A DNA stretch of 64,000 nt from Virgibacillus senegalensis (GTDB lineage: Bacteria > Bacillota > Bacilli > Bacillales > Amphibacillaceae). The notes beneath the pieces are model-generated. The model saw only the letters and a program-made list of their open reading frames with translations, did not search any database and was not told the DNA's origin. Position numbers and translations under genes: made by a program. The stretch covers positions 418,417-482,416 of the forward strand of contig NZ_LN611423.1 of the NCBI RefSeq assembly GCF_000821245.2, given 5' to 3'. Positions 7,849 through 16,538 of this stretch are shown here, in pieces. The number at the start of each line of letters is the position of its first letter. Position 1 is the stretch's first letter.

Positions 7849-8553
7849 CTACCTTGCCGTGTATCGCGAAAGACGTCTTTCGATTACTTCCTGTACAAGT
7901 GACAGGATGAAACATATTATCCAATACAGGATGGCAGCTTCAACGTATATAAGCATGAAATCATACGTCCTCGCAGCTATTTCCTGTGCCCGCCGAAACA
8001 GCTCTGTAACGAGAATCAAAGAAGCCAGCGATGTATCTTTGACCAGGCTGATAAACGTATTGGACAGCGGGGGAATGGATACTCTTGCTGCCTGCGGAAG
8101 AATGATCCGCTTCAAGGTAGTAGTATGAGACATCCCGACGGTATAGCCGGCCTCCCATTGGCCTTTTGGAATCGATAAAATAGATGCACGGATAATTTCG
8201 GAAGCATAGGCCCCTACATTTAAGGAAAAAGCGATAATTGCACTTGGAAACGGATCGATCGTTATATTCAGACTGGGCATGCCATAAAACACGATAAATA
8301 GCTGTACCAGCATCGGCGTCCCTCTGATTGCCGAGACATAAGCGACAGCAGGCGCCCTTAAAATCCTGGAATTGGACAACCGCATCATTGCCGTCAACAA
8401 CGCCAGTGCCAATCCTACCGCAAAGGAAATCAGCGTCAGTGGGATGGTGTATTTAATCCCTCCAGTGATCATCGGGAGCAGGGAGTTTTTAAACAGCTCC
8501 CAGCCCCCCATGTCCGCTGTGATGGTAAACAACACATTATTGAGAAGAGACAT
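7849..8553 (-). CDS. tcyB: cystine ABC transporter, permease TcyB
   Basis: 234-residue inner-membrane permease of the HisM/GlnP type with five hydrophobic segments. The EAA loop is visible as [22 protein letters not shown] (in two overlapping parts), which docks on TcyC. Start ATG 8553 lies inside the end of tcyA (overlap of 17 bases in another frame), so translation is probably coupled; TTG 8562 is an alternative. Length matches TcyB of B. subtilis. Confidence 0.88.
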   Translation of the reverse strand: MSLLNNVLFTITADMGGWELFKNSLLPMITGGIKYTIPLTLISFAVGLALALLTAMMRLSNSRILRAPAVAYVSAIRGTPMLVQLFIVFYGMPSLNITIDPFPSAIIAFSLNVGAYASEIIRASILSIPKGQWEAGYTVGMSHTTTLKRIILPQAARVSIPPLSNTFISLVKDTSLASLILVTELFRRAQEIAARTYDFMLIYVEAAILYWIICFILSLVQEVIERRLSRYTAR

Positions 8554-9376
8554 CTTCACCAAACCATTCTTTGGAGATTTCCGCTAAGCTTCCATCTTCT
8601 CTCATGGCTTCCAGTTGCTCGTTGACAGCGTCTACTAATTCTTCGTTCCCTTTATTGAAAGTAAAGGCTGTTTCGGAAACATCATCCTGTTCCGCTGCTA
8701 TTTTGATGCTTGCATCACCCTGTTGGTTGATATAATCAAGAACTGCAAGTTTATCGTTAACGGTGACATCGGCTCTGCCTTGCTTGATCAATTCGATGGA
8801 CTGTGCCAAACCTTCAACACTGACCAATTCCGCACCACTTTCCTCTGCGATTTCTCCATAGTTACTGGTTAACGACTGTGCAGATTGCTTGCCTTCTAAA
8901 TCTTCAAAAGAATTGATGTCTGTATTGTCTTTTGGTACTACCACAACCGCGGAAGAATACGTATATGGATTGGAAAAGTCGTAGTTCTCCAGACGGTCTT
9001 CATTAATGCCTACCTGATTGGCAATGACGTCAAAACGTTCGGCATTCAATCCCGCAAACATCGAATCCCATTGCGTTTCTTCGAATTCCACTTCAATTCC
9101 CATGCGGTCTGCCACTTCTCGAATTACTTCCACATCATAACCGGTCAGTTCTCCTTCATCATTGTGAAAAGTGAATGGTGCATAGGTGCCTTCTGTTCCT
9201 ACTGTCATAACCCCTTCCTCAACGATCTGATCATAAAGGGAAGCGGACTCTTCAGAGCCATTATCTGAACTGCCGTTGTTCTCGTCAGCGCCGGACTCCC
9301 CCTCTTGGTTATTTCCACATGCTGCCAAAACAGCGATCAGGCTGATTAAGACCAGCCAAGCACTAAATTTTTTCAT
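8537..9376 (-). CDS. tcyA: cystine-binding lipoprotein TcyA
   Basis: 279-residue extracellular solute-binding protein. The N-terminus MKKFSAWLVLISLIAVLAAC is a lipoprotein signal with lipobox LAAC (acylated Cys 20), followed by an acidic, serine-rich linker. The periplasmic-binding-protein domain starts GVMTVGTEGTYAPFTFH and keeps ETQWDSMFAGLNAERFDV and QSLTSNYGEIA, both strongly reminiscent of B. subtilis TcyA. First gene of tcyABC, driven by the promoter at 9422-9450. Cystine specificity is inferred from similarity. Confidence 0.9.
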   Translation of the reverse strand: MKKFSAWLVLISLIAVLAACGNNQEGESGADENNGSSDNGSEESASLYDQIVEEGVMTVGTEGTYAPFTFHNDEGELTGYDVEVIREVADRMGIEVEFEETQWDSMFAGLNAERFDVIANQVGINEDRLENYDFSNPYTYSSAVVVVPKDNTDINSFEDLEGKQSAQSLTSNYGEIAEESGAELVSVEGLAQSIELIKQGRADVTVNDKLAVLDYINQQGDASIKIAAEQDDVSETAFTFNKGNEELVDAVNEQLEAMREDGSLAEISKEWFGEDVSSQ

Positions 9377-9421
9377 ATTTTAAACCCCCAGTGATTTTAT
9401 CGGAATTATTGTCCAGACGTG

Positions 9422-9450
9422 ATTATACCCCAGTGAAGATTGGTTGTAAA
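9422..9450 (-). promoter_or_regulatory. sigma-A promoter of tcyABC
   Basis: Minus strand TTTACA, 17 bases, TATAAT; the -10 is perfect and the -35 has one mismatch. The predicted start near 9415 leaves a leader of about 40 bases, too short for an S-box or T-box. Confidence 0.8.
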
Positions 9451-9700
9451 ACAATTAATCTTTGGATGAACCTTTCGTGTAAAGTATTCCCGAACCACAC
9501 TAAAATATTGGCGGGACACAAAAGAAGAAGACTCGTCCTGTGTGATGTACACAAAGTAACTCGTCCCCTTTTAAGGATCCGTATATCTTTTCCCCTCCAG
9601 GCAGATATCCAATCGCTTACTTTTTCGACTGGAGTCCAAAGAGGGGAAGCCAATATTGTGATACAGCAAAACTTCTCCACTTCCTTTTCCACATCCAGAA
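9451..9700. other. intergenic region between sigO and tcyA
   Basis: Apart from the tcyABC promoter next to it I see nothing. Open frames on both strands here lack ribosome binding sites. No terminator hairpin with a T-run was found after sigO, so read-through into tcyABC is possible. Confidence 0.4.
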
Positions 9701-10312
9701 TCAACCGGTTTCGTTCAAAGACCTTCTCAGTCTTTTAAGTGCTTTTTTATGACTCTTGGAAACAGCTTGTTGTGATTTTTTCAGAATTCCAGCTATTTCT
9801 GTGTCGCTAAGTTCATGCACGTATGCCAAGTTTAAAATTTTCTTCTGGTTCTCTGTCAATTTGGTAATGGCGTGATACAGCTTTTCATCTACCACCATAT
9901 CCTCAAGGGAATAATTCCTTCCCTGCGAAAGTACGACCTCCAGACTCGTATTCTGCTGTTTATCTTCGATAAGATCTTTTAGCGTGTACTCGGAATCATC
10001 TGTTAAAGGGGAGTCAAGGATGAGCTGATTTCTCATTTTCAGGTTCTTATATTTTTTATCATAATTTATGGCATTGAAATGTAGGGTATTAGAGAGAAAT
10101 GTGGTCAGCCTGATATTAAAGTAGTAAGCGCGGAATTTATCATCAAGCTTTTTGGTGTTGGCATGGGATGGGTAACAAATAGTCTGGACGAACAACTGGT
10201 AATTATCTTTCTCTTTCAAAAAAGCGGACACTATATTATTTTTGAAAAACTCCTGGTGCTCTTCTAGATACTTCTTCACTTCAGAGGTACAAGGATCTTC
10301 TTTTTCTTCCAC
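9701..10312 (-). CDS. sigO: SigO-like sigma-70 family factor (YvrI type)
   Basis: 203-residue sigma factor. The C-terminal part has a region 4 helix-turn-helix: ALTKLTENQKKILNLAYVHEL type sequence followed by SDTEIAGILKKSQQAVSKSHKKAL. The N-terminal half lacks a normal region 2; the gene two places upstream encodes the missing region-2-like piece (RsoA), exactly as in the SigO-RsoA split sigma system of B. subtilis. Start GTG 10312, seven bases after GGAGGG; TTG 10315 is an alternative. Third gene of rsoA-yvrJ-sigO. In B. subtilis this system drives oxalate decarboxylase under acid stress; no such target is in this window. Confidence 0.78.
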   Translation of the reverse strand: MEEKEDPCTSEVKKYLEEHQEFFKNNIVSAFLKEKDNYQLFVQTICYPSHANTKKLDDKFRAYYFNIRLTTFLSNTLHFNAINYDKKYKNLKMRNQLILDSPLTDDSEYTLKDLIEDKQQNTSLEVVLSQGRNYSLEDMVVDEKLYHAITKLTENQKKILNLAYVHELSDTEIAGILKKSQQAVSKSHKKALKRLRRSLNETG

Positions 10313-10357
10313 CAACTAACCCTCCCCTTCTGTTCCCCGGAGATGAGGTGAGCCTCT

Positions 10358-10513
10358 CTACTTCTGGGAAAGCTTCACCGAGAGCTCGTTGATAACAGTC
10401 TCCAGATTTTCAATTTTTCGTTCAAAGCGAAAGAACAAATAAACAGTGACTGCGATAGGAAAACCGAAATTCCCCAACAACGTGACCCAAAGCGGAAAGT
10501 CAAAAGTATTCAT
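10358..10513 (-). CDS. yvrJ: YvrJ-family small membrane protein
   Basis: 51-residue protein, too short for usual gene calls. It begins MNTFDFPLWVTLLGNFGFPI with one membrane segment at about 8-28 (TLLGNFGFPIAVTVYLFF) and a short charged tail KIENLETVINELS that looks like a coiled coil. This matches YvrJ, which is encoded with sigO in B. subtilis. GGGAGG lies upstream of ATG 10513. Located 26 bases after rsoA and 45 before sigO, so a member of the operon. Its role in the SigO system is unknown. Confidence 0.8.
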   Translation of the reverse strand: MNTFDFPLWVTLLGNFGFPIAVTVYLFFRFERKIENLETVINELSVKLSQK

Positions 10514-10539
10514 TTGATCGCCTCCCTGTTATAATGTAA

Positions 10540-10785
10540 TCAAATCATGTTGCTCTCTACCTGAACTTGAAAGTCGAAAAATCCGGGAACTTTGGATATA
10601 TCATAACTGGTAATGGCTTCTACCATTTTCAACTGTAAATCCTGGTACATATCTTCCCTGTTTTTTTCTTCGGTCTGGTAAAGGGATTTTTTGACTTTTG
10701 GCTCGAACGAATCGAGAATGGCTACCAAGGCGGACGGGTTACTCTTAGACTCAGTCGTTAATTGATACAATGACTTTTCCTCCAT
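10540..10785 (-). CDS. rsoA: RsoA-like sigma factor co-activator
   Basis: 81-residue protein resembling sigma region 2 alone: ALVAILDSFEPKVKKSLYQ, then EEKNREDMYQDLQLKMVEAI, the core-binding helix pair of sigma factors. In B. subtilis RsoA supplies region 2 to SigO, and the two proteins work only together. Start ATG 10785 sits eight bases after AGGGGGG; the upstream open frame has no binding site. First gene of the operon. Assignment rests on fold-like similarity plus the yvrJ-sigO neighbours. Confidence 0.72.
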   Translation of the reverse strand: MEEKSLYQLTTESKSNPSALVAILDSFEPKVKKSLYQTEEKNREDMYQDLQLKMVEAITSYDISKVPGFFDFQVQVESNMI

Positions 10786-11136
10786 ACAGATAACCCCCCT
10801 AAATGATATTGACTTGCTTACTTTATAAAGAAGCCCTCCTCTCCCATCTAACAACCTATGTCTATAAAATTTCCCATTTACTTTATTTTACAAAAAGAAC
10901 GAACGTTTGGGTATTGGGACTTTCTCTCGTTAATCCCGGCAGTTAGCGGCTTGATGGCATTCCATCTTTCCTCTAAGAAAGCATAATTAGTTAAATAGTC
11001 TGTGAAAGCTATGACAAACTTTGATGATAATTGGCTATTGGTCAATAGACACCAGGGCTTGTAGCATGTTCCTTTTGTAGCAGGGTTTTGTCTGATATAT
11101 TTTAAATGACACACAATAAACGGTAAGGATGATAGA

Positions 11137-12252
11137 ATGAAAAAATTCATTATAGTCGGTGCCGGAATACTGGGAGCTTCCACCGCTTATCGCCTAGTAA
11201 AGGCAGGTGCGGAAGTAGTGATTGTCGATCGGAATGATTCCGGCCAGGCTACAGATGCAGCTGCAGGAATTATCTGCCCCTGGCTCTCCCAGCGGCGAAA
11301 TAAGGCCTGGTATCAGCTGGCCAAAGGTGGAGCTCGTTATTACCCGGATTTAATAAATGAACTAAAATCAGATGGAGAGACAAACACGGGATACACACAA
11401 TCAGGTGCCATCAGCCTCCACCATGAATCAAAAAAGCTAGATGCTATGGAAGAACGTGCCTTTAAGCGGCGTGAAAGCGCTCCGGAGATGGGGGAAATCA
11501 GCCGACTGTCAGCAGATCAAGCGAAAGATTTATTCCCTCCGCTATCCGGGGAAATGGGAGCCGTCCATGTCAGCGGAGCTGCTCGTGTCGATGGACGTTT
11601 GCTGCTTAACGCTTTATTGCGTGCATCTGAAAAACACGGGGCCAAGCGAATAAACGGAAGTGCCTCTTTGCTAGTCAAAAATCAAAAAGCATATGGTGTA
11701 AGCGTGGAGAAGGAAGTCATCACTGGGGACAAAGTAATCGTAACAGCAGGTGCCTGGGCTCGTAAACTACTTGAGCCATTGGGGATTTCGTTCCAGGTCA
11801 GCTTCCAAAAGGCCCAAATCCTGCATTTGGAACTTCCTGATGTCGAGACAGGCAATTGGCCGGTCGTAATGCCACCGAAAAGCCATTACCTGCTTGCATT
11901 CGAACGTAACCGGGTAGTTGCCGGTACTACCCACGAAGATACAGCCCGTTACGATACAAGGGTTACTGCCGGAGGGATACAGGAGATACTCGAAAAAACC
12001 TTGCAGACAGCACCTGGTTTATCTGACAGTACATTGCTGGAAACAAGAGTTGGCTTTCGACCGTTTACTCCCGGATTTCTCCCGGTCATCGGTACAGTCC
12101 CTGGATTTGAAGGTCTTTTGACAGCGAATGGACTTGGGGCATCCGGCCTAACAATGGGGCCGTATATCGGCTCTCAACTTGCTAAATTGGCATTAGAGGA
12201 AGCTACCGAAATTGATCTAAGTCTTTATGATGTATCGGGTGCATTGGCATAA
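11137..12252 (+). CDS. FAD-dependent oxidoreductase, DadA / glycine-oxidase family
   Basis: 371-residue flavoprotein. N-terminal FAD-binding motif VGAGILGASTAYRLVKAGAEV with acidic end VDR at about residue 30; GWARKLL-like TAGAWARKLLEPLG and the late GFRPFTPGFLPVIG ... TANGLGASGLTMGPYIG are typical of D-amino-acid dehydrogenase and glycine oxidase relatives. Likely deaminates a small amino acid; substrate not determinable. Transcribed alone, converging on alaT with a shared terminator. Confidence 0.85.
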   Translation: MKKFIIVGAGILGASTAYRLVKAGAEVVIVDRNDSGQATDAAAGIICPWLSQRRNKAWYQLAKGGARYYPDLINELKSDGETNTGYTQSGAISLHHESKKLDAMEERAFKRRESAPEMGEISRLSADQAKDLFPPLSGEMGAVHVSGAARVDGRLLLNALLRASEKHGAKRINGSASLLVKNQKAYGVSVEKEVITGDKVIVTAGAWARKLLEPLGISFQVSFQKAQILHLELPDVETGNWPVVMPPKSHYLLAFERNRVVAGTTHEDTARYDTRVTAGGIQEILEKTLQTAPGLSDSTLLETRVGFRPFTPGFLPVIGTVPGFEGLLTANGLGASGLTMGPYIGSQLAKLALEEATEIDLSLYDVSGALA

Positions 12253-12282
12253 TGCAGCCAAACCAGCCAATTTTCAATTACA

Positions 12283-12316
12283 AAAAGAGCCTTTGCCTGG
12301 CTGGCAAGGCTCTTTT
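12283..12316. terminator. bidirectional terminator between the DadA-like gene and alaT
   Basis: AAAAGAGCCTTTGCC / GGCAAGGCTCTTTT stem with A/T runs on both flanks. Confidence 0.9.
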
Positions 12317-12318
12317 CT

Positions 12319-13494
12319 TTATAAACGCTTTTCTACAAACCGACCGATCCGTTCGACCGCTGTCTGCAAGGCTTCCATAGATGCTGCATAAGAGCAGCGT
12401 ACGTGCCCTTCCCCGCCTGCACCAAATACGGATCCAGGAACGACTGCTACTTTTTCTTCCTGCAGTAATTGTTCAGCAAACTGCTCGGAGGTCAAGCCTG
12501 TTTCCCTGATGGACGGAAACGCGTAAAAGGCTCCCCCCGGCATATGGCAAGGCAAACCGATACGGTTGCTTGCCTTTACAAAATAGTTTCGACGCCTGCG
12601 ATAGCTTGCCACCATCTTATCGACATCCTCACGGCCATTCCGTAAAGCTTCCAATGCTCCATGCTGTGCAATCGTCGGGGCGCACATCATCGTGTACTGA
12701 TGGATTTTCAGCATCGCCTGCAACAACGGCTCTGGTCCTGCTAAGTAGCCAAGCCTCCATCCAGTCATGGCAAACGCCTTGGAAAACCCAGAAATAACAA
12801 CGGTCCGTTCTGCCATATCCGGCAGTGCCGCTATACTATAATGCGGCCGGTCATAGCTTAGCTCCGCATAAATTTCATCAGAAAGCACCAATAAATCATG
12901 GCGGCTTACAACTGCTGCCAGTTTCTCAAGCTCTTCTCTTTCCAATGTTGCACCTGTAGGATTATTAGGAAAACAAAGCAAAACCAATTTTGTTTTTTCA
13001 CTGATACAGCTATTCAGCTGTTCCGCCGTCAATTTAAATTGGTTTTCTGCAGAAGTCGGTACTGGTACAGGGACGCCGCCTGCGAGCTGAACAATCGGGG
13101 CATAGGCTACAAAGCCCGGTTCTACAATCAACACTTCATCACCTGGATCAACCAATGCCCGGAACGCAAGGTCGATCGCCTGGCTTGCACCGGTTGTGAC
13201 AATGATTTCTTTCTCCGCCTGATACATAAGTTGAAAGTGTTTTTGTAAATAAGCAGAAATTTCCTGACGTAACTCTAATAGACCGGCATTGGCTGAATAG
13301 GAAGTATAACCGCTCTCCATAGAAGCATACGCCGCCTCACAAATGTTCCAGCTGGTCACAAAGTCAGGTTCTCCTACACCGAGGGAAATCACTCCTTCCA
13401 TTTCGTTTGCCAAATCAAAAAATTTTCGGATTCCCGATGGTTTTATGCTTCTTGCTGTTTCCGAAAGATATCTTTTTTTAGAAAGCTGTGTCAT
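12319..13494 (-). CDS. alaT: alanine transaminase AlaT (class I aminotransferase)
   Basis: 391-residue PLP enzyme. It has the substrate-pocket EPDFVT near residue 42, the PLP phosphate loop TTGASQAIDLAF, the NNPTGA turn, DEIYAELSY with the PLP-contacting Asp/Tyr, the Schiff-base lysine in GFSKAFAMTGWRLGY, and the C-terminal VRCSYAAS arginine. The 4-base ATGA overlap with the Lrp-type gene alaR upstream is the B. subtilis alaRT arrangement (yugG-yugH), where AlaT makes alanine from pyruvate and glutamate. The function is carried over from that synteny. Confidence 0.85.
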   Translation of the reverse strand: MTQLSKKRYLSETARSIKPSGIRKFFDLANEMEGVISLGVGEPDFVTSWNICEAAYASMESGYTSYSANAGLLELRQEISAYLQKHFQLMYQAEKEIIVTTGASQAIDLAFRALVDPGDEVLIVEPGFVAYAPIVQLAGGVPVPVPTSAENQFKLTAEQLNSCISEKTKLVLLCFPNNPTGATLEREELEKLAAVVSRHDLLVLSDEIYAELSYDRPHYSIAALPDMAERTVVISGFSKAFAMTGWRLGYLAGPEPLLQAMLKIHQYTMMCAPTIAQHGALEALRNGREDVDKMVASYRRRRNYFVKASNRIGLPCHMPGGAFYAFPSIRETGLTSEQFAEQLLQEEKVAVVPGSVFGAGGEGHVRCSYAASMEALQTAVERIGRFVEKRL

Positions 13495-13985
13495 GGTGAC
13501 ACCACAACCCGTTTATCTTTATGCTCCGGCTCAAAAATAACCCCATCATGTTTATACTTTTTCAAGAGAAAATGGGTAGTAGTAGAAAGGACAGAATCGA
13601 GTGTCGACAGTTTCTTTGAAACAAAGAAAGCGACCTCCTTCATGGTTTTCCCTTCAATTTGAACCGACAAATCATAGGCGCCGGACATCAAATAGACCGC
13701 TTTCACTTCCGGAAAGCGATAAATCCGTTCTGCGACACCGTCGAAGCCGATTTCCCGTTTTGGCGCTACTTTTACATCTATCATAGCTGTTACCCCATCA
13801 TTCGACGGAACCTGGTCCCAATTGATCACAGCTTGATAATTGAGAATGATATCCCGCTCTTCCAAGGATTTGATCATCCCTTCTATTTCCTGCTTCTCCA
13901 TTTCCATCATATCCGCGATGGTTTCCAATGGAGTCCGCGCATTTCCCTCGAGAATCTCCAAAAGCTCCAATTCTTTTTCATTCAT
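13491..13985 (-). CDS. alaR: Lrp/AsnC-family regulator AlaR
   Basis: 164-residue regulator: N-terminal helix-turn-helix (LELLEILEGNARTPLETIADM), hinge, then the ligand-binding ACT-like RAM domain (GVTAMIDVKVAP ... VYLMSGAYDLSVQIEGKTM). It overlaps alaT by four bases, implying translational coupling and control of alaT and of itself. In B. subtilis AlaR activates alaT. ATG 13985 follows GGGGGCA. Its promoter was not identified. Confidence 0.85.
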   Translation of the reverse strand: MNEKELELLEILEGNARTPLETIADMMEMEKQEIEGMIKSLEERDIILNYQAVINWDQVPSNDGVTAMIDVKVAPKREIGFDGVAERIYRFPEVKAVYLMSGAYDLSVQIEGKTMKEVAFFVSKKLSTLDSVLSTTTHFLLKKYKHDGVIFEPEHKDKRVVVSP

Positions 13986-14091
13986 CTTTATGCCCCCAAT
14001 TTTAGTCGATATGAATCAAAGGTTGGTATATACTGCACACTAATTTTTCATTTACCCTGATTGCCAGTTAAGTAAAAGCAAACAAAAATAG

Positions 14092-14163
14092 TTAAAACGA
14101 TTTGGCTGTTTTACAGCTCAGAATACTCGCGAAGCATTCTGCCAGATCGAGTTCAAGTTCCAA
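14092..14163 (-). CDS. possible 23-codon leader or micro-peptide gene
   Basis: AAGGAGGAG is followed five bases after AGGAGG by TTG, opening MELELDLAECFASILSCK and five more residues. A short hairpin (AGCTGT / ACAGC) overlaps its last codons and U-rich sequence follows, so it could be a leader peptide ahead of alaR. Size alone makes it doubtful. Confidence 0.25.
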   Translation of the reverse strand: MELELDLAECFASILSCKTAKSF

Positions 14164-14434
14164 GTTCTCCTCCTTATAAATTAGAGGGGCACTGGCTCGC
14201 CGTTTCTTTCCAACTATCCCGTTTAAGATTTAAGCTAAATTATATCACAATCACAAGCTGTTCATGCAGGGATTTTTTGCGAAAACCGGACCAACGATTT
14301 ACAGAAAACCACCAATGGATTGTGATCGGATACCAAGCGATTTGCCCTTAATTAATATTTGTAACTACACCGATAATAAGAAGCTTCGTAAAGCCCTGAC
14401 GCATTTTTAGGGGGAGGTGTATTTAAGATGATCC

Positions 14435-14477
14435 TAAAACAAAAAACACCTGATTCCTCTAAGGAACCGGTGCTTTT
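14435..14477 (-). terminator. probable terminator of ilvD
   Basis: AAAGCACCGGTTCC / GGAATCAGGTGTTTT imperfect stem followed by T residues on the minus strand, 15 bases after the ilvD stop. Confidence 0.65.
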
Positions 14478-14491
14478 TGCCATATCCCTGT

Positions 14492-16174
14492 TTATTCAAA
14501 ATGATCCGTTACTGCTCCTTTCGACGAACAAGAAACGGTGTGTGCATACTTGCCAAGCACCCCTTTGTTATAAAGAGGCGGCGCAGTCCATTGCTTCCTG
14601 CGATTTTCGAGCTCTTCCTCTGGAACGTCCATGACGATTTCCTGTTTATCCGAGTCAATCGTGACGGTATCGCCTTCCTTCAATAAAGCGATTGGTCCGC
14701 CTGCCTGGGCCTCCGGAGCAATATGACCAACAACCAGGCCGTGCGTCCCGCCAGAGAAACGACCGTCTGTCAGCAGTGCCACCTTTTCGCCGAGCCCTTT
14801 CCCGACTAAAATTGCAGAAATCGAAAGCATTTCCGGCATACCTGGACCGCCTTTCGGTCCTTCATATCGGATAACCAGCACATCGCCTTCGTTTATCTCG
14901 TTGTTGATAACAGCTTCTGTCGCCTCTTCTTCCGTGTCGAAAACACGAGCAGGGCCGGTATGCCGTTTCACTTTCACCCCTGAAACTTTGGCTACTGCGC
15001 CGCTCGGTGCCAAATTCCCTTTCAAGATAACCAATGGTCCGTTTTTCCGTAAAGGCTTGTCTAGCGGCAGGATAATTTCTTGTCCTTCCGACAAGTCTGG
15101 AGCTTCCGCTGCATTTTCAGCTACTGTTTTTCCGGTGACAGTAATACAGTCGCCGTGCAGGTAACCAGCTTCATAGAGAAACTTCATTACTGCTGGCACT
15201 CCACCAACCCTGTGTAAATCCTCCATCACATACTTACCGCTTGGCCGCAGATCAGCGAGATGTGGTACCTTCTTCTGAATCCGGTCAAAATCGTCGATGG
15301 TGACATCGACTTTGATTGAATGGGCAATTGCCAGTAAATGAAGGACAGCGTTAGTAGATCCGCCAAGCGCCATAACAACAGTGATGGCATTCTCAAAAGC
15401 TTCTTTGGTCATAATATCTTTTGGGTAAATTCCCATTTCCAGCATCTTGTAGGCCGCTTCACCGGCTTCCATACAATCATTCCGCTTCTCTTCCGATTCA
15501 GCAGGATTCGACGAGCTGCCCGGGAGACTCATTCCCAATGCCTCGACCGCAGAAGCCATCGTGTTCGCCGTGTACATCCCACCGCAGGACCCGGCACCTG
15601 GGCAGGCATGGCACTCAATTCCATGCAACTGTTCATCACTGATATCGCCATTGTTATGTTGGCCGACTCCCTCAAAAACGGAAACGATATCCAGTTTCTT
15701 CCCTTTATGGAAACCCGGGGAGATCGTACCGCCATAAACAAAAACAGCGGGAACTTCTGAGCGTGCGATGGCAATCATACAGCCTGGGATATTCTTATCA
15801 CAACCTCCAATTGCTACATATGCATCAAGGTTTTCTGCTCCCACTACTGTTTCGATGGAATCTGCGATAACGTCCCGGCTCGGAAGGGAGTATCGCATTC
15901 CCTGCGTCCCCATGGAGATACCGTCCGACACTGTAATCGAATTAAATATCAGCGGTACGCCTCCTGCTTCCCGGGCTCCTTCTTTAGCTTTTACGGCTAA
16001 ATCATGAAGATGGATATTACAAGGCGTCACTTCACTCCAAGTACTTGCCACGCCGATCATCGGCTTCTTAAAGTCTTCATCCGTAACCCCTACCGCACGA
16101 AGCATAGCCCGGTTGGGTGCCCGCTTAGGGTCGTCACTGAACACTTTACTTTTAATTCGTAAGTCTTTTTCCAT
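14492..16174 (-). CDS. ilvD: dihydroxy-acid dehydratase IlvD
   Basis: 560-residue iron-sulfur enzyme that dehydrates dihydroxyvalerate derivatives to the 2-oxo acid precursors of valine, leucine and isoleucine. Cluster cysteines are visible in [13 protein letters not shown] (about residue 120) and in [19 protein letters not shown]; the catalytic serine motif is in [10 protein letters not shown]. Start ATG 16174, after GAGGGAGG; the longer open frame upstream has no binding site. Monocistronic here, not part of an ilv-leu operon, with promoter at 16204-16232. Confidence 0.95.
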   Translation of the reverse strand: MEKDLRIKSKVFSDDPKRAPNRAMLRAVGVTDEDFKKPMIGVASTWSEVTPCNIHLHDLAVKAKEGAREAGGVPLIFNSITVSDGISMGTQGMRYSLPSRDVIADSIETVVGAENLDAYVAIGGCDKNIPGCMIAIARSEVPAVFVYGGTISPGFHKGKKLDIVSVFEGVGQHNNGDISDEQLHGIECHACPGAGSCGGMYTANTMASAVEALGMSLPGSSSNPAESEEKRNDCMEAGEAAYKMLEMGIYPKDIMTKEAFENAITVVMALGGSTNAVLHLLAIAHSIKVDVTIDDFDRIQKKVPHLADLRPSGKYVMEDLHRVGGVPAVMKFLYEAGYLHGDCITVTGKTVAENAAEAPDLSEGQEIILPLDKPLRKNGPLVILKGNLAPSGAVAKVSGVKVKRHTGPARVFDTEEEATEAVINNEINEGDVLVIRYEGPKGGPGMPEMLSISAILVGKGLGEKVALLTDGRFSGGTHGLVVGHIAPEAQAGGPIALLKEGDTVTIDSDKQEIVMDVPEEELENRRKQWTAPPLYNKGVLGKYAHTVSCSSKGAVTDHFE

Positions 16175-16203
16175 TATGTATGCCTCCCTCTTTCTTTCTA
16201 ACA

Positions 16204-16232
16204 ACTATAATAGCTTTTTCGGGAGGTTTCAA
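16204..16232 (-). promoter_or_regulatory. sigma-A promoter of ilvD
   Basis: Minus strand TTGAAA, 17 bases, TATAGT, one mismatch in each box. The start would be near 16197, leaving a leader of about 23 bases, so no T-box attenuation is possible from this promoter. Confidence 0.75.
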
Positions 16233-16310
16233 TATATTTATTCTATTCTGAAAAATTTATCTATTCCTGTTGCTTTTTTTGGATTTTCATCGAAATAGCA
16301 ACTCCACGGA

Positions 16311-16350
16311 AAAAACGGGCCTGTCCCATAAGTGGAACAGGCCCGTTTTT
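16311..16350. terminator. strong terminator after the 22-residue peptide gene
   Basis: AAAAACGGGCCTGTT-like perfect stem AAAAACGGGCCTGT / ACAGGCCCGTTTTT. It can act on either strand; on the minus strand it closes the small gene at 16357-16425. Confidence 0.88.
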
Positions 16351-16356
16351 AAGCTA

Positions 16357-16425
16357 TTAAAGCAGGGAGATAATAAAACTAATTACAACAATGGCCCCTA
16401 TAATCATCAAGATTGTTCGTAGCAT
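16357..16425 (-). CDS. 22-residue hydrophobic membrane peptide
   Basis: ATG 16425 is preceded by AAAGGGTGA and followed by 22 codons to TAA at 16357. The product starts MLRTILMIIGAIVVIS and ends in FIISLL: one basic residue and then a single membrane span of about 18 residues. A strong terminator starts six bases after the stop, which supports a real transcript. No family is recognised. Upstream the repeat TTTAGCAACT occurs twice (minus-strand leader). Could act as a membrane-active peptide or regulator of a membrane enzyme; this is open. Confidence 0.55.
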   Translation of the reverse strand: MLRTILMIIGAIVVISFIISLL

Positions 16426-16538
16426 TCCATTCACCCTTTCTTCTTTAGCAACTTTCTTTAGCAACTAGTTATCTTTTCCTTATTTAGATAGCGAGCAAAC
16501 GACTTTCCTGCATATGGTTATGATTACCACCGGACAGG

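Larger units (their letters stand above)
13986..14491. other. 506-base intergenic region between alaR and ilvD
   Basis: Holds a possible 23-codon ORF on the minus strand (14092-14163), the ilvD terminator near its right end, and a TAAAAT box 20-odd bases upstream of alaR without a clear -35. A strong GGGGGAGG followed by ATG 14428 on the plus strand opens a frame running antisense into ilvD, treated as spurious. No T-box specifier/antiterminator was recognised. Confidence 0.4.

Noticed and set aside
9391..9738. frames on both strands in the sigO-tcyA gap
   Set aside because: No start signals; the tcyABC promoter lies inside.
10878..11183. 101-codon minus-strand frame upstream of rsoA, overlapping the DadA-like start
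   Set aside because: No ribosome binding site, overlap with a clear gene, and composition unlike protein.
14428..14634. 68-codon plus-strand frame behind a strong GGGGGAGG, antisense to the end of ilvD
   Set aside because: It overlaps the ilvD terminator and coding region and has no recognisable protein character.
16175..16300. T-box or leader attenuator of ilvD
   Set aside because: A good promoter lies only about 23 bases before the ribosome binding site, leaving no room.
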